A stretch of DNA of 64,000 nucleotides from Rhodocyclales bacterium (GCA_016183655.1 JACPEH010000011.1:84166-148165); one strand, 5' to 3'; counted from the stretch's first letter, positions 45,530 to 56,414 are shown. A program made the numbers and translations. Notes: generated by a model from the sequence alone, not told the origin.

Positions 45530-46141
45530 ATGAGCGGCCATCTCTACATCGTCACCGCCCCGTCCGGCGCCGGCAAGACAACCCTGGTGCGCATGCTGCT
45601 GGCGAACGATCCCGGCATCCGCCTGTCCATCTCCTATACGACGCGCGCGCCGCGTCCGGGCGAGGAGGGCGGTCGTGAATACAACTTCACCGACCTGGCC
45701 ACCTTCCAGGGCATGGTCGGGCGCGGCGAGTTCCTCGAATGGGCCGAGGTGCATGGCAACTGCTACGGCACCTCGCGGCTGTGGATCGAGGCGGAAATGG
45801 CCGCTGGCCGCGACGTGTTGCTGGAGATCGACTGGCAGGGGGCGCAGCAGGTGCGCCGGCACTTTCCGGCGGCGATCGGCGTCTTCGTGCTGCCGCCGTC
45901 GCTGGCAGTGCTTGAGCAGCGCCTGCACGGGCGCGGCACTGACAGCGCCGAGGTGATCGCCCGCCGGCTGGCCGCGGCGCAGGACGAGATGCGGCATGTG
46001 ACTGAATTTGACTATGTTATTATCAACGACGAGCTGCAACAGGCGCTTGCCGACCTGCTCGCCGTGGTGCGCGCCTCGCGACTCCGTCAGGAAAGTCAGC
46101 GCGTCCGCCATCCCCGATTGTTCGAAGATCTGCTTCATTGA
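45530..46141 (+). CDS. gmk: Guanylate kinase
   Basis: A 203-residue enzyme converting GMP to GDP. The P-loop APSGAGKTTL is at residues 9-18, followed by SISYTTRAPRPGEEGGREYNF, split by family-normal changes, and LLEIDWQGAQQVR. It starts four bases after the yicC stop and is followed by rpoZ and spoT, the conserved nucleotide/stringent-response order. Confidence 0.97.
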   Translation: MSGHLYIVTAPSGAGKTTLVRMLLANDPGIRLSISYTTRAPRPGEEGGREYNFTDLATFQGMVGRGEFLEWAEVHGNCYGTSRLWIEAEMAAGRDVLLEIDWQGAQQVRRHFPAAIGVFVLPPSLAVLEQRLHGRGTDSAEVIARRLAAAQDEMRHVTEFDYVIINDELQQALADLLAVVRASRLRQESQRVRHPRLFEDLLH

Positions 46142-46156
46142 TGAATAGGTAACAGC

Positions 46157-46363
46157 ATGGCCCGAGTGACCGTAGACGACTGTCTGAAACGTATCCCCAA
46201 CCGCTTCCAGATGACCCTGGCCGCGACCTATCGCGCCCGCCAGCTGGCTTCCGGCGCGACCCCGCTGGTCGACCCGGAGCGGGACAAGCCGACCGTGATC
46301 GCCCTGCGCGAAATGGCGATCGGCAAGGTCGGCGTGGAAGTGCTCAACCGCGGTCAGGCCTGA
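46157..46363 (+). CDS. rpoZ: RNA polymerase omega subunit
   Basis: A 68-residue protein, [20 protein letters not shown] at the N-terminus and [16 protein letters not shown] at the end. Omega binds the beta-prime subunit, aids polymerase assembly and contributes to a ppGpp site. It lies between gmk and spoT. Confidence 0.97.
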   Translation: MARVTVDDCLKRIPNRFQMTLAATYRARQLASGATPLVDPERDKPTVIALREMAIGKVGVEVLNRGQA

Positions 46364-46405
46364 CCGAATCCAACGCGCTGCGGGCGGAAGGCAAGGTGAA
46401 CACGG

Positions 46406-48586
46406 ATGGACGCCGAATCTGCCTCCGCCGCGGCTGCCGTTCCCGGAAACATTCCCCCCGCCGCTGAGGACCCGGCCTACCGGGTCTTCATCGACAGCCT
46501 CAGCTATCTCCAACCCGACGAAATAGCCCTCGTCCGCGACGCCTACGCCTTTGCCGAGGCGGCGCACAGCGGACAGAAGCGCTATTCCGGGGAACCCTAC
46601 ATCACGCATCCGCTGGCCGTCGCCGGCGCGCTCGCCGAATGGCGGATGGACGCGCAGGCGGTGATCGCCGCGCTGCTGCACGACGTGATGGAGGACACCG
46701 CCGTCACCAAGGTCGAGATCGCCCGGCGCTTCGGCAAGCAGGTGGCCGAGCTGGTCGACGGCCTCTCCAAGCTCGACAAGATCGAGTTCCAGTCGCACCA
46801 GGAAGCGCAGGCAGAGAACTTCCGCAAGATGCTGATGGCGATGGCGCGCGACCTGCGCGTCGTGCTGATCAAGCTCGCCGACCGCCTGCACAACCTGCAG
46901 ACGATGTCGCACGTGCGCCCCGACAAGCGCCGCCGCATCGCCACCGAGACGCTGGAAATCTACGCGCCGATCGCCAACCGGCTCGGCCTGAACAAGCTCT
47001 TCCGCGAGTTGCAGGATCTCTCATTCACGCTGATCCACCCGATGCGCGCCCGCGTCGTCGCGCGCGCGCTGAAGGCGGCGCGCGGCAACCGGCGCGAACT
47101 GCTGTCGCGCATTCTGGAGAGCGTCACCGGCAAGATGAAGGAGGCCGGCATCACTGCCCAGGTCTTCGGCCGCGAGAAAAGCATCTATTCGATCTACCGC
47201 AAGATGGAGGAAAAGCGCCTGACCTTCTCGCAGGTGCTCGACATCTACGGCTTCCGCGTCGTCGTCAGGGACGTGCCGACCTGCTACCTGGCGCTCGGTG
47301 CGCTGCACTCGCTGTACAAGCCGGTGCCCGGCAAGTTCAAGGACTACATCGCGATCCCCAAGGTGAACGGCTACCAGTCGCTGCACACGACGCTGATCGG
47401 GCCGTACGGGACGCCGGTCGAGGTGCAGATCCGCACCGAGGAGATGCACCACGTCGCCCAGGAGGGGGTCGCCTCGCACTGGATCTACAAGGACGCCGAA
47501 CAGAGCGGCGCCGACCTGCAGCAGAAGACGCACAAGTGGCTGCAGTCGCTGCTCGAACTGCAGAGCGGCACGCGCGATTCCGCCGAGTTCCTCGAACACG
47601 TCAAGACCGACCTCTTTCCGGACGAGGTCTATGTGTTCACGCCGAAGGGGCAGATCATGGAGCTGCCGCGCGGCGCCACCGCGGTCGACTTCGCCTACAT
47701 GGTGCACACCGACATCGGCAACCGCTGCGTCGCCGCGCGCATCAACCACGAGCTGATGCCGCTCCGTACCGAACTGAAGAACGGCGACCAGGTCGAGGTG
47801 ATCACCGCCGCGCACGCCAACCCGAATCCGGCCTGGCTCTCGTACGTGCGCACCGGACGCGCGCGCAGCAAGATCCGCCACTTCCTGAAGACGATGCAGC
47901 ACGAGGAGTCGGCGCAGCTCGGCGAGAACCTGCTCAACCAGGAGCTGCAGCACCTCGGCATCGGCCCGGCCGAGGTGCCGACGGCAAGCTGGGAGGAGCT
48001 GGTGCGCGACTCGGGGACCCGTTCGATGAAGGAGATCTATACCGACATCGGTCTCGGCAAGCGGATCGCCGCGGTCGTCGCGCGCCGCCTGCTGGCGCGG
48101 GAAGGGGCTCCCAGCGACGAGATGTCGCAGTTCTCGACGGTGTCCATCCGCGGCACCGAGGGCATGGCGATCCAGCTCGCTCCGTGCTGCCTGCCGATCC
48201 CGGGTGACCCGATCGTCGGTTCGATCCGCAAGGGACAGGGGCTGGTGGTCCATGCCCACGACTGCCCGCAGATCCGCAAGTCGCGCAGCAACGAGCCGCA
48301 GAAGTGGATCGACGTCGAGTGGCAGCCGGCCGAAGGCAAGCTGTTCGACGCGCGCATCCGCGTCACCGCGAAGAACGCCCGCGGCGTGCTGGCGAAAATG
48401 GCGGCGGCGATCGCCGAGTCCGGCTCGAACATCGAGAACGTCAGCATGGAAGAGAAGACGCCCGGTCTCTATACGACGCTGCAGTTCACGCTGCAGGTCG
48501 GCAACCGCGTTCACCTGGCGAAGGTGATGCGCGGCCTGCGCCTGATCCAGGAAGTCGTCCGCATATCGCGGGTGCGTGGAGAGTGA
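46406..48586 (+). CDS. spoT: Bifunctional (p)ppGpp synthetase/hydrolase (SpoT/Rel)
   Basis: A 726-residue stringent-response enzyme. The N-terminal HD hydrolase domain is intact (YITHPLAVAGALAEW, LLHDVMEDT), the synthetase domain has KVNGYQSLHTTLIGPYG, the TGS domain DLFPDEVYVFTPKGQI, and a C-terminal ACT domain (RIRVTAKNARGVLAKMAAAI). The intact HD motif marks it as bifunctional rather than RelA. Confidence 0.95.
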   Translation: MDAESASAAAAVPGNIPPAAEDPAYRVFIDSLSYLQPDEIALVRDAYAFAEAAHSGQKRYSGEPYITHPLAVAGALAEWRMDAQAVIAALLHDVMEDTAVTKVEIARRFGKQVAELVDGLSKLDKIEFQSHQEAQAENFRKMLMAMARDLRVVLIKLADRLHNLQTMSHVRPDKRRRIATETLEIYAPIANRLGLNKLFRELQDLSFTLIHPMRARVVARALKAARGNRRELLSRILESVTGKMKEAGITAQVFGREKSIYSIYRKMEEKRLTFSQVLDIYGFRVVVRDVPTCYLALGALHSLYKPVPGKFKDYIAIPKVNGYQSLHTTLIGPYGTPVEVQIRTEEMHHVAQEGVASHWIYKDAEQSGADLQQKTHKWLQSLLELQSGTRDSAEFLEHVKTDLFPDEVYVFTPKGQIMELPRGATAVDFAYMVHTDIGNRCVAARINHELMPLRTELKNGDQVEVITAAHANPNPAWLSYVRTGRARSKIRHFLKTMQHEESAQLGENLLNQELQHLGIGPAEVPTASWEELVRDSGTRSMKEIYTDIGLGKRIAAVVARRLLAREGAPSDEMSQFSTVSIRGTEGMAIQLAPCCLPIPGDPIVGSIRKGQGLVVHAHDCPQIRKSRSNEPQKWIDVEWQPAEGKLFDARIRVTAKNARGVLAKMAAAIAESGSNIENVSMEEKTPGLYTTLQFTLQVGNRVHLAKVMRGLRLIQEVVRISRVRGE

Positions 48587-48606
48587 CGGGGTGATGGGGT
48601 GAGGAT

Positions 48607-49851
48607 TTGAGGGTTCTTGTCCTCGGCGCCGGCGTCGTCGGCGTCGCCAGCGCCTGGTATTTGGCGTGCGCCGGACACGAAGTCACCGTCGTCGATCGCC
48701 AGCCCGGCGCCGGCCTCGAAACCAGCTTCGCCAACGGCGGCCAGATTTCCGTTTCCCACGCCGAACCCTGGGCCAATCCGCACGTGCTGCCGAAGGCGCT
48801 GAAATGGCTCGGGCGCGAGGACGCGCCGCTGCTCTTCCGGCTGCGCTGGGACCCGGCGCTGTTCCGCTGGGTCCTCGCCTTCCTCGCCGAATGCACCCCC
48901 GGCCGCACCCGCGAGAACATCCGCCGCATCGTCGCGCTGGCCCTCTACAGCCGCCAGCAGCTCGGCCTGTTGCGGCAGGAGACGGGGATCCAGTACGACC
49001 AGCTGACGCGCGGCATCCTGCACGTCTATACCGACGCCCGCGAGTTCGACGCGGCGCAGCGGGCGGCGGCGCTGATGCGCGAGTTCGGCTGCGAGCGCCG
49101 TCCGATCTCGGCCGACGAATGCGTCGCGATCGAGCCGGCGCTGGCCGCCGCCCGCCCCTTGCTGGTCGGCGGCGACTACACCGCCGCCGACGAATCCGGC
49201 GACGCCCACAAGTTCACCCGCGAACTGGCCGCCTTGGCCGCGGCGCGCGGCGTCCGCTTCCGCTACGGGGTCGCCGTCGAGCGCATCGACACCGCCGGCG
49301 GCGAAGTCGCCGCGCTGGCCACCGCCGGCGGCGAGCGGCTGTCCGCCGATGCCTACGTCGTCGCTTGCGCCAGCTGGACGCCGCGCCTCTTGGCGCCGCT
49401 CGGCGTGCACCTGCCGATCTACCCGGCGAAGGGCTATTCGGCGACGCTGAGTTTGTCCGCAAGCAGCATCGCGCCGACCGTCAGCCTCACCGACGACGGC
49501 CACAAGATCGTCTTCTCCCGCCTCGGCCAGCGCCTGCGCATCGCCGGCACGGCCGAGTTCAACGGCTACGACACGACGCTCAATCCGGTGCGCTGCGCGG
49601 CGCTGACGCAGCGCGCTGCGCAGCTTTTTCCGGAACTCGGCGCCGTCGGCACTCCCGAATACTGGTGCGGGCTGCGTCCGGCGACGCCGTCCAACCTGCC
49701 CTGCATCGGCCGCACACGGCTCGGCCGGCTGTGGGTCAACGCCGGCCACGGCACGCTCGGCTGGACCATGGCCTGCGGCGCCGGCGCGACGCTCGCCGAG
49801 CTGATCTCGGGGCGGCCGCCGGAACCCGACTTCCCGTTTCACGTTCAATAA
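48607..49851 (+). CDS. dadA: D-amino acid dehydrogenase small subunit
   Basis: A 414-residue FAD enzyme that oxidises D-amino acids. The motif VLVLGAGVVGVASAWYLACAG is at residues 3-23 and ETSFANGGQISVSHAEPWANP is the DadA signature (split: ETSFANGGQ, HAEPWANP). The C-terminal VNAGHGTLGWTMACGAG is also typical. The start is TTG at 48607 behind GGTGAGG. alr (dadX) is not present. Confidence 0.93.
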   Translation: MRVLVLGAGVVGVASAWYLACAGHEVTVVDRQPGAGLETSFANGGQISVSHAEPWANPHVLPKALKWLGREDAPLLFRLRWDPALFRWVLAFLAECTPGRTRENIRRIVALALYSRQQLGLLRQETGIQYDQLTRGILHVYTDAREFDAAQRAAALMREFGCERRPISADECVAIEPALAAARPLLVGGDYTAADESGDAHKFTRELAALAAARGVRFRYGVAVERIDTAGGEVAALATAGGERLSADAYVVACASWTPRLLAPLGVHLPIYPAKGYSATLSLSASSIAPTVSLTDDGHKIVFSRLGQRLRIAGTAEFNGYDTTLNPVRCAALTQRAAQLFPELGAVGTPEYWCGLRPATPSNLPCIGRTRLGRLWVNAGHGTLGWTMACGAGATLAELISGRPPEPDFPFHVQ

Positions 49852-49874
49852 CAACAGACCCGCAAGGAGACAGC

Positions 49875-50675
49875 ATGGCCAACGATACCGTCCTCTATGA
49901 GGTGCGCGACCGCGTCGCCCACCTCACCCTCAACCGGCCGCAGTCGCTCAACGCGCTCAACCTCGACATGATCGAGGCGCTGCGCCTGGCGACGGCGCGC
50001 GCCGAAGTCGACCCGCAGGTGCGGGCGATCCTGATCGCCGGCGCCGGCGAGCACTTCATGGCCGGCGGCGACCTGAAGTGGTTCCGCGAGCAGCTGGCGC
50101 TGCCGGCGCAGCAGCGGCAGCCGCTGTTCGAGCGCACGATCTCCGACGTGCACCAGACGACGCAGCAGCTGCGCCGCTGCGGCAAGCCGGTGGTCGCCGC
50201 GGTGCGCGGCGCGGTGGCCGGCTTCGGGCTGTCGCTGATGCTCGCCGCCGACCTTGCGCTGGCCGCCGACGACGCCTATTTCACGCTCGCCTACTGCAAC
50301 ATCGCGCTGTCGCCGGACGGCGGCGCCACCTGGTCGCTGCCGCGTACGGTCGGCGCCAAACGGGCGGCCGAGATCGCGCTCCTCGGCGACCGCTTCGACG
50401 CGCAGCAGGCGCTCGACTGGGGGCTGATCAACCGCATCGTCGCCGCTGCCGAGCTGTTGCCGCAGGCGGAAAAACTGGCGGCGCGGCTCGCTGCCGGCCC
50501 GGCCGAGGCGCTGGCCAGCACCAAGCGGCTGCTCAACGCCTCGCTCAACAACAGCCTGGCCGAGCAACTGCATGCCGAACAGCGGGCCTTTGCCGCCTGT
50601 GGCATCAATGCCGATTTCGGCGAAGGCCTGGCGGCCTTCTTCGAGAAGCGTCGTGCCAAATTCCAGATGGATTGA
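49875..50675 (+). CDS. Enoyl-CoA hydratase/isomerase family protein
   Basis: A 266-residue crotonase-fold protein. It has VAHLTLNRPQSLNALNLDMI, the oxyanion-hole regions GEHFMAGGDLKWF and AAVRGAVAGFGLSLMLAAD, and IALSPDGGATWSLPR, where Asp replaces one catalytic Glu, as in PaaG-type isomerases. The substrate is unresolved. A GGAGA ribosome-binding site precedes the ATG. Confidence 0.88.
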   Translation: MANDTVLYEVRDRVAHLTLNRPQSLNALNLDMIEALRLATARAEVDPQVRAILIAGAGEHFMAGGDLKWFREQLALPAQQRQPLFERTISDVHQTTQQLRRCGKPVVAAVRGAVAGFGLSLMLAADLALAADDAYFTLAYCNIALSPDGGATWSLPRTVGAKRAAEIALLGDRFDAQQALDWGLINRIVAAAELLPQAEKLAARLAAGPAEALASTKRLLNASLNNSLAEQLHAEQRAFAACGINADFGEGLAAFFEKRRAKFQMD

Positions 50676-51447
50676 TACCCACTGCCATCTCGATGCAGCG
50701 GAGTTTTCCGCCGATCGGGATGCCGTCGCTGCTGCTGCGCGTGCCGCGGGAGTGGCGACGATCGTCGTGCCGGCGGTGGAAGTCGCCAACTTCGCCGCCG
50801 TGCGCGACTGCTGCCGGCGCTATCCCGGCTGCCAGCCGGCCTACGGCATCCACCCGATGTACACGCCGCAGGCGCGCGACGAGGATCTGCCGGTGCTGCG
50901 CGACTGGCTGGCGAACGAGCGCCCAGTCGCGGTCGGCGAGATCGGCCTCGATTTCTTCGTTCCCGGGCTGGACCCGGCGCGCCAGCACCACTTCTTCGTC
51001 GAACAGCTGAAGCTGGCCCGCGACTTCGACCTGCCGGTGCTGCTGCACGTGCGCCGGGCGGTCGATGCCATCCTCAAGGAATTGCGCCGTTACCGGCCGC
51101 GCGGCGGCATCGCGCATGCCTTCAACGGTAGCCGCCAGCAGGCGGAAGTCTTCATCGGTCTCGGCTTCAAGCTCGGCTTCGGCGGCGCCATGACCTGGCA
51201 GCGCGCGACGCGGTTGCGCGAACTGGCGGCGACGCTGCCGCGCGAGTCGATCGTGCTGGAGACCGACGCCCCCGACATTCCTCCCCAGTTTGCGCCGCCG
51301 GACCCCGCTTCCGGGCGTGCCCGCAACGAACCCGCGCTGCTGCCGCGCATCGCCGAAACCCTCTCGGTAGCATGGTCTCTCCCTCTCCCCGAAATTGCCG
51401 CAATTACCTCACGCAATGCTATAAGCATCCTGCCTAATATCACGTAG
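50653..51447 (+). CDS. TatD family metal-dependent DNase/hydrolase
   Basis: A 264-residue TIM-barrel hydrolase with TatD metal ligands: IDTHCHLDAAEF at the start, VGEIGLDFF, VLLHVRRA, IAHAFNGS and LETDAPDIPP. The GTG at 50653 gives the proper N-terminus and overlaps the enoyl-CoA hydratase gene by 23 bases. A terminator follows after about 60 bases. Confidence 0.9.
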   Translation: MPNSRWIDTHCHLDAAEFSADRDAVAAAARAAGVATIVVPAVEVANFAAVRDCCRRYPGCQPAYGIHPMYTPQARDEDLPVLRDWLANERPVAVGEIGLDFFVPGLDPARQHHFFVEQLKLARDFDLPVLLHVRRAVDAILKELRRYRPRGGIAHAFNGSRQQAEVFIGLGFKLGFGGAMTWQRATRLRELAATLPRESIVLETDAPDIPPQFAPPDPASGRARNEPALLPRIAETLSVAWSLPLPEIAAITSRNAISILPNIT

Positions 51448-51507
51448 TGACCCAATTGGCGGGGTTTTCCGCGTATTTCGGTAATCGCTAATTTGCGATC
51501 AGTCAAG

Positions 51508-51538
51508 AAATCCACAAATAGTTTGTGGATTTTTTTTG
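51508..51538 (+). terminator. Terminator after tatD-like gene
   Basis: AAATCCACAAA-TAG-TTTGTGGATTT continues into a run of T. It separates the upstream genes from the nap promoter. Confidence 0.9.
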
Positions 51539-51541
51539 GGC

Positions 51542-51555
51542 TTGATTTGTATCAA
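51542..51555 (+). promoter_or_regulatory. FNR-type box of the nap operon
   Basis: TTGAT-TTGT-ATCAA is a perfect match to TTGAT-N4-ATCAA. A -10-like CATAGAT at 51576-51582 is spaced so that transcription would start about 51589, placing the box at -41.5 (class II). napD begins 30 bases later. Confidence 0.85.
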
Positions 51556-51618
51556 AAGAAATATCAAATCCGGGGCATAGATTTGTCGCCTGTTCCGAAA
51601 TCGAGAGTTTGCTAGTCC

Positions 51619-51867
51619 ATGGATATCTCCAGCGTGATCGTCGGTGCCCGGCCCGAAGGGGCTCAGCAGGTGAAGCAGTTGCTTGAGGCGATCGACGGCG
51701 TCGAAGTGCATACGGTGGCCGAGGATGGCCGGATGATCGTCACGATCGAATCTCCTACTGAGCAGGACACCGTAAAAACCTATGAGGTGATTTCCAGGCA
51801 GCCGGGCGTGCTTTCGGCGGCCATGGTTTATCACCAAGTCGAATCTGATCCTGATGAGGAGGTCTGA
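51619..51867 (+). CDS. napD: NapD, Tat proofreading chaperone for NapA
   Basis: An 82-residue cytoplasmic chaperone that binds the NapA signal peptide until the cofactor is inserted. It starts MDISSVIVGARPEGAQQVKQ, has MIVTIESPTEQDTVKTYEVI, and ends with PGVLSAAMVYHQVE, the NapD pattern. It is followed three bases later by napA. Confidence 0.93.
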   Translation: MDISSVIVGARPEGAQQVKQLLEAIDGVEVHTVAEDGRMIVTIESPTEQDTVKTYEVISRQPGVLSAAMVYHQVESDPDEEV

Positions 51868-51870
51868 GAA

Positions 51871-54414
51871 ATGAAACTGACGCGACGTGATTTCATCAAG
51901 AGCAACGCCGTTGCCGCGGCGGCTGCTTCCGCCGGCATCGCCGTGCCGCAGGCCGTGCTTGCCCAGCAGAAGGGCAAGGACGACGGTGTGCGCTGGGACA
52001 AGGGCGCCTGCCGCTACTGCGGCACCGGTTGCGGCGTGCTGGTCGGCACCAAGGACGGCCGCATCGTGGCGACGCAGGGTGATCCGGACGCGCCGGTCAA
52101 CCGCGGCCTCAACTGCATCAAGGGCTACTTCCTGGCCAAGATCCAGTACGGCAAGGACCGCCTGACGCAGCCGCTGCTGCGCATGAAGAACGGCCAGTAC
52201 GACAAGGAAGGCGATTTTGCGCCGATCTCGTGGGACAAGGCGTTCGACATCATGGCCGAGAAGTGCAAGACGGCCTTGAAGGAAGGCGGCCCGAAAAACA
52301 TCTGCATGTACGGCTCCGGCCAGTGGACGATCTGGGAAGGCTATGCCGCCGCCAAGATGATGAAGGCCGGCTTCCGCACCAACAACATCGACCCGAATGC
52401 CCGCCACTGCATGGCCTCGGCCGTTGCCGGCTTCATGCGCACCTTCGGCATCGACGAGCCGATGGGCTGCTACGACGACATCGAGCACGCCGACGTCTTC
52501 GCGCTGTGGGGCTCGAACATGGCCGAGATGCACCCGATCTTGTGGTCGCGCATTACCGACCGCCGCCTCACCGCCAAGCACGTCAAGATCCACGTGCTGT
52601 CGACCTTCACGCACCGCTCGTGCGAACTGGCCGACAACGAGCTGATCTTCAACCCGCAGTCGGACCTGGCGATCCTCAACTACATCGCCAACTACATCAT
52701 CCAGACCGGCGCGGTGAACAAGGACTTCGTGTCCAAGCACGTCAAGTTCGCCAAGGGCGTCACCGACATCGGCTACGGCCTGCGTCCGAACCACCCGCTT
52801 GAGAAGGTCGCCATGAACAACGGCTACCCGGGCGAGGATGGCAAGCCGAAGGGCAACCCGAACAACTCGACGCCGATCACCTTCGACGACTTCGCCGCCT
52901 TCGTCTCCGAGTACACGGTCGACAAGGCGCACCAGATCTCGGGCGTGCCGAAGGACAAGCTGGAGGCGCTGGCCAAGGCCTACGCCGACCCGAAGGTCAA
53001 GGTCATGTCGTTCTGGACCATGGGCTTCAACCAGCACACCCGCGGCACCTGGGTGAACAACATGATCTACAACGTTCACCTCCTGACCGGCAAAATCGCC
53101 GAGCCGGGCAACAGCCCGTTCTCGCTGACCGGCCAGCCGTCCGCCTGCGGCACCGCGCGCGAAGTCGGTACCTTCGCCCACCGCCTGCCGGCCGACATGG
53201 TCGTGATGAACCCGAAGCACCGCGAAGCGACCGAGAAGATCTGGAAGCTGCCGGCCGGTACGCTGCCGGACTGGATCGGCTACCACGCCGTGGCGCAGTC
53301 GCGCATGCTGAAGGACGGCAAGATCGGCTTCTTCTGGTCGACGACGACCAACAACATGCAGGCCGGCCCGAACATCAACCAGGAAATCTATCCGGGCTGG
53401 CGTAACCCGAAGGTCTTCGTGGTTCACTCCGACGTCTACCCGACCGTCTCCGCGATGTCCGCCGACCTTATCCTGCCGTCGGCGATGTGGATGGAGAAGG
53501 AGGGCGCCTACGGCAACGCCGAGCGCCGCACGCAGTTCTGGCGCCAGCAAGTCAAGGGACCGGGCGAGACCCGCTCCGACCTGTGGCAGTACCTGGAGTT
53601 CGCCAAGCGCTTCAAGATTGAGGAAGTCTGGCCGGCCGAGCTGCTCGACAAGATGCCGGAGTACAAGGGCAAGACTATGTACGACGTGCTCTTCGCCAAC
53701 AAGGAGACCGCCAAGTTCGGCCTCGACGAGATGAAGTCGGCCAACGCGCACGCGATCAAGGACTACGCCAACGAGGAATCGAAGCAGGCCGGCTTCTACG
53801 TGCATAAGGGCCTGTTCGAGGAATACGCCCAGTTCGGCCGCGGCCACGGCCACGACCTGGCCAAGTTCGAGACCTACCACAAGGCGCGCGGCCTGCGCTG
53901 GCCGGTGGTCGACGAGAAAGAGACGCTGTGGCGATTCCGCGAGGGCTACGACCCCTACGTGCCGAAGGGTGAGGGTGTGCGCTTCTACGGCTTCCCGGAC
54001 GGCAAGGCGATCATCTACGCGCTGCCTTACCAGCCCGCCGCCGAGCAGCCGGACAACGAGTACGACCTGTGGTTGTGCACCGGCCGCGTGCTGGAACACT
54101 GGCACACCGGCTCGATGACCCGACGCGTGCCCGAACTGTACAAGGCGGTGCCGGACGCCGTCGTCTTCATGAACCCGGAGGATGCGAAGAAGCGCGGCCT
54201 CGCCCGCAACGACGTGGTCAAGGTGGCGACCCGCCGCGGCGAGATCCAGCTGCGCGTCGAGACCAAGGGCCGCAACAAGCCGCCGGTCGGCCTCGTCTTC
54301 GTGCCCTTCTTCGACGAGCACCGCCTGGTCAACAAGCTGACCCTGGACGCCACTTGCCCGATCTCGAAAGAGACCGACTTCAAGAAGTGCGCGTGCAAGG
54401 TGGTGAAGGCCTGA
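51871..54414 (+). CDS. napA: Periplasmic nitrate reductase catalytic subunit NapA
   Basis: An 847-residue Mo-bis-MGD enzyme reducing nitrate to nitrite. The Tat motif RRDFIK is at residues 5-10. The [4Fe-4S] Cys C47-X2-C50-X3-C54 are in [15 protein letters not shown], with a fourth in NCIKGY. The Mo-ligating Cys is in [19 protein letters not shown]-terminal [15 protein letters not shown] and [16 protein letters not shown] are typical. Length and order (napDAGHB) are normal. Confidence 0.97.
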   Translation: MKLTRRDFIKSNAVAAAAASAGIAVPQAVLAQQKGKDDGVRWDKGACRYCGTGCGVLVGTKDGRIVATQGDPDAPVNRGLNCIKGYFLAKIQYGKDRLTQPLLRMKNGQYDKEGDFAPISWDKAFDIMAEKCKTALKEGGPKNICMYGSGQWTIWEGYAAAKMMKAGFRTNNIDPNARHCMASAVAGFMRTFGIDEPMGCYDDIEHADVFALWGSNMAEMHPILWSRITDRRLTAKHVKIHVLSTFTHRSCELADNELIFNPQSDLAILNYIANYIIQTGAVNKDFVSKHVKFAKGVTDIGYGLRPNHPLEKVAMNNGYPGEDGKPKGNPNNSTPITFDDFAAFVSEYTVDKAHQISGVPKDKLEALAKAYADPKVKVMSFWTMGFNQHTRGTWVNNMIYNVHLLTGKIAEPGNSPFSLTGQPSACGTAREVGTFAHRLPADMVVMNPKHREATEKIWKLPAGTLPDWIGYHAVAQSRMLKDGKIGFFWSTTTNNMQAGPNINQEIYPGWRNPKVFVVHSDVYPTVSAMSADLILPSAMWMEKEGAYGNAERRTQFWRQQVKGPGETRSDLWQYLEFAKRFKIEEVWPAELLDKMPEYKGKTMYDVLFANKETAKFGLDEMKSANAHAIKDYANEESKQAGFYVHKGLFEEYAQFGRGHGHDLAKFETYHKARGLRWPVVDEKETLWRFREGYDPYVPKGEGVRFYGFPDGKAIIYALPYQPAAEQPDNEYDLWLCTGRVLEHWHTGSMTRRVPELYKAVPDAVVFMNPEDAKKRGLARNDVVKVATRRGEIQLRVETKGRNKPPVGLVFVPFFDEHRLVNKLTLDATCPISKETDFKKCACKVVKA

Positions 54415-54498
54415 GCCTTCGCTGACCGATAAGGCAATCAGGGAGTGCCGGGAAAGGGTGGGGCGGGAACATTCGACCCCACCCGCCGGCTGACCGAG

Positions 54499-55500
54499 AT
54501 GGCTCGCACCGACGAAACCCAACCCGCTGCCGCGCGCAAGGCCGCTCCCGCGCGTCGCCAGTTCATCTTCGATGCGGCACGCATGGCGTGCGGCGTCGGC
54601 ATGCTGGGGCTGGGACTCGGGCTCTACGCCAAGCAGGCGAAGGCCCTGCCGGCGCTCGCGCTGCGCCCGCCCGGCGCCCTGCCGGAAAACGATTTTCTCG
54701 GGGCCTGCATCCGCTGTGGCCTGTGCGTGCGCGACTGTCCCTACGACACGCTCAGCCTGGCCAAGCCGGAAACGCCGGTGGCGACCGGTACGCCGTTCTT
54801 CACCGCGCGCGGCATCCCCTGCGAGATGTGCGAGGACATCCCCTGCGTCAAGGCCTGCCCGACCGGCGCGCTGAACCACCGGCTGACCGACATCAACCAG
54901 GCACGCATGGGGCTGGCGGCGCTGATCGACCACGAAACCTGCCTCAACTTCCTCGGCCTGCGCTGCGACGTTTGTTACCGCGTCTGTCCGGTGATCGACA
55001 AGGCGATCACGCTGGAGCTGATCCCGAATTCCCGTACCGGGCGGCATGCAATGTTCCTGCCGACCGTGCATTCCGACCACTGCACCGGCTGCGGCAAGTG
55101 CGAAAAGGCCTGCGTCACCGAGGAAGCGTCGATCAAGGTGTTCCCGATCGCGCTGGCTAAGGGTTCGCTCGGCAAGCACTACCGCCTCGGCTGGGAAGAG
55201 CAGAAGAAATCCGGCGGCTCGCTGATCGACGAGAAGAGCATGGTCGATCTGCCGGACCGCCTGCCCGAAGGCGCCACCCTGCCCGGTCACTACGATCCGG
55301 CCAGCGGCATGACGGCGCCGCCGGGGATGCCCGGCAGCGTGCCCGGACCGGTGCCCAGCGCGCCGCCTGGACTCGGCGGGCCGAGTGTGCCGTCGACGCC
55401 GCCGGGGCTGGGTGGCGATGCCGCGCTGCCGCCCGGCATGCCGGGCGCCGTCGCCGGCAAGGTGCCCAGTCATCCGCCCGGACTGGGAGGTGGCCAATGA
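54499..55500 (+). CDS. napG: Quinol dehydrogenase ferredoxin subunit NapG
   Basis: A 333-residue ferredoxin-type protein with a Tat-like start ([15 protein letters not shown]) and four [4Fe-4S] motifs: [39 protein letters not shown] and [12 protein letters not shown]. With NapH it passes quinol electrons to NapB or NapC. The last 70 or so residues are an unusual Pro/Gly-rich tail of PPGMPG and PPGLGG repeats. ATG 54499 is preferred to a GTG at 54445 that lacks a spaced ribosome-binding site. Confidence 0.92.
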   Translation: MARTDETQPAAARKAAPARRQFIFDAARMACGVGMLGLGLGLYAKQAKALPALALRPPGALPENDFLGACIRCGLCVRDCPYDTLSLAKPETPVATGTPFFTARGIPCEMCEDIPCVKACPTGALNHRLTDINQARMGLAALIDHETCLNFLGLRCDVCYRVCPVIDKAITLELIPNSRTGRHAMFLPTVHSDHCTGCGKCEKACVTEEASIKVFPIALAKGSLGKHYRLGWEEQKKSGGSLIDEKSMVDLPDRLPEGATLPGHYDPASGMTAPPGMPGSVPGPVPSAPPGLGGPSVPSTPPGLGGDAALPPGMPGAVAGKVPSHPPGLGGGQ

Positions 55501-56414
55501 ACGCCAAGCGCATCGGCGCCGATGCGCTGGCCGCCAAGGGCTGGCTCGGCACCTACAAGTGGCTGCTGCTGCGCCGCACGTCGCAGCTGGCGATCCTCGG
55601 GCTGTTCCTGCTCGGGCCGCTGTTCGGCGTCTGGATCGTCAAGGGCAACCTCGCCTACTCGTATACCCTCGGTGTGCTGCCGCTGACCGACCCCTACGTC
55701 GCGCTGCAGTCGCTGATGACCGGCCACGTGCCGGAGACGCTCGGCCTGCTCGGCGTCGCCATCGTCCTCGTCTTCTATTTCCTGGTTGGCGGCCGCGTCT
55801 ATTGTTCCTGGGTGTGCCCGGTGAACATCGTCACCGATACCGCCGGCTGGCTGCGCCGCCGCCTCGGCATCAAGGGCAGCGTGCATCTGGCGCGCGAGAC
55901 CCGCTACTGGATTCTCGGCATGACCCTGGCCGGTTCCGCCGTCACCGGCGTCGTGCTGTGGGAACTGATCAACCCGGTGTCGATGCTGCATCGCGGCCTG
56001 ATCTTCGGCATGGGCTTCGCTTGGACCATCGTGCTGGCCGTCTTTCTTTTCGACCTGTTCGTGATGAGCCGCGGCTGGTGCGGCCGGCTGTGCCCGGTCG
56101 GCGCCTTCTACGGGCTGCTCGGCCGTGTCAGCCCGCTGCGCGTGTCGGCGGCGCAGCGTTCGGCATGCAACGACTGCATGGACTGCTTCGAGGTCTGCCC
56201 CGAGCCGCAGGTGATCCGCCCGGCGCTGAAGGGCATGGCGAAAGGCGGCAAGGCGGCCACCGGTCCGCTGATCCTCGCTTCCGCCTGTACCAATTGCGGC
56301 CGCTGCATCGATGTCTGTGCGAAGGATGTCTTCCGTTTCGGAACCCGTTTCAACAACGCGATTCCAGTCAGCGAGGCGGGCAGCGATCCGGCTGCGGCGC
56401 CTGGCAAATTCTGA
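55497..56414 (+). CDS. napH: Quinol dehydrogenase membrane subunit NapH
   Basis: A 305-residue membrane protein with four hydrophobic segments. It contains the cytoplasmic motif [22 protein letters not shown], and two [4Fe-4S] sites [14 protein letters not shown] and [14 protein letters not shown]. It works with NapG as a quinol oxidase for NapA. It overlaps napG by four bases. Confidence 0.95.
   Translation: MNAKRIGADALAAKGWLGTYKWLLLRRTSQLAILGLFLLGPLFGVWIVKGNLAYSYTLGVLPLTDPYVALQSLMTGHVPETLGLLGVAIVLVFYFLVGGRVYCSWVCPVNIVTDTAGWLRRRLGIKGSVHLARETRYWILGMTLAGSAVTGVVLWELINPVSMLHRGLIFGMGFAWTIVLAVFLFDLFVMSRGWCGRLCPVGAFYGLLGRVSPLRVSAAQRSACNDCMDCFEVCPEPQVIRPALKGMAKGGKAATGPLILASACTNCGRCIDVCAKDVFRFGTRFNNAIPVSEAGSDPAAAPGKF

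Noticed and set aside
51499..55497. Very long open frame (over 1300 codons) on the minus strand
   Set aside because: It is antisense to napD, napA and napG, has no recognisable domain and a composition typical of GC-rich shadow frames.
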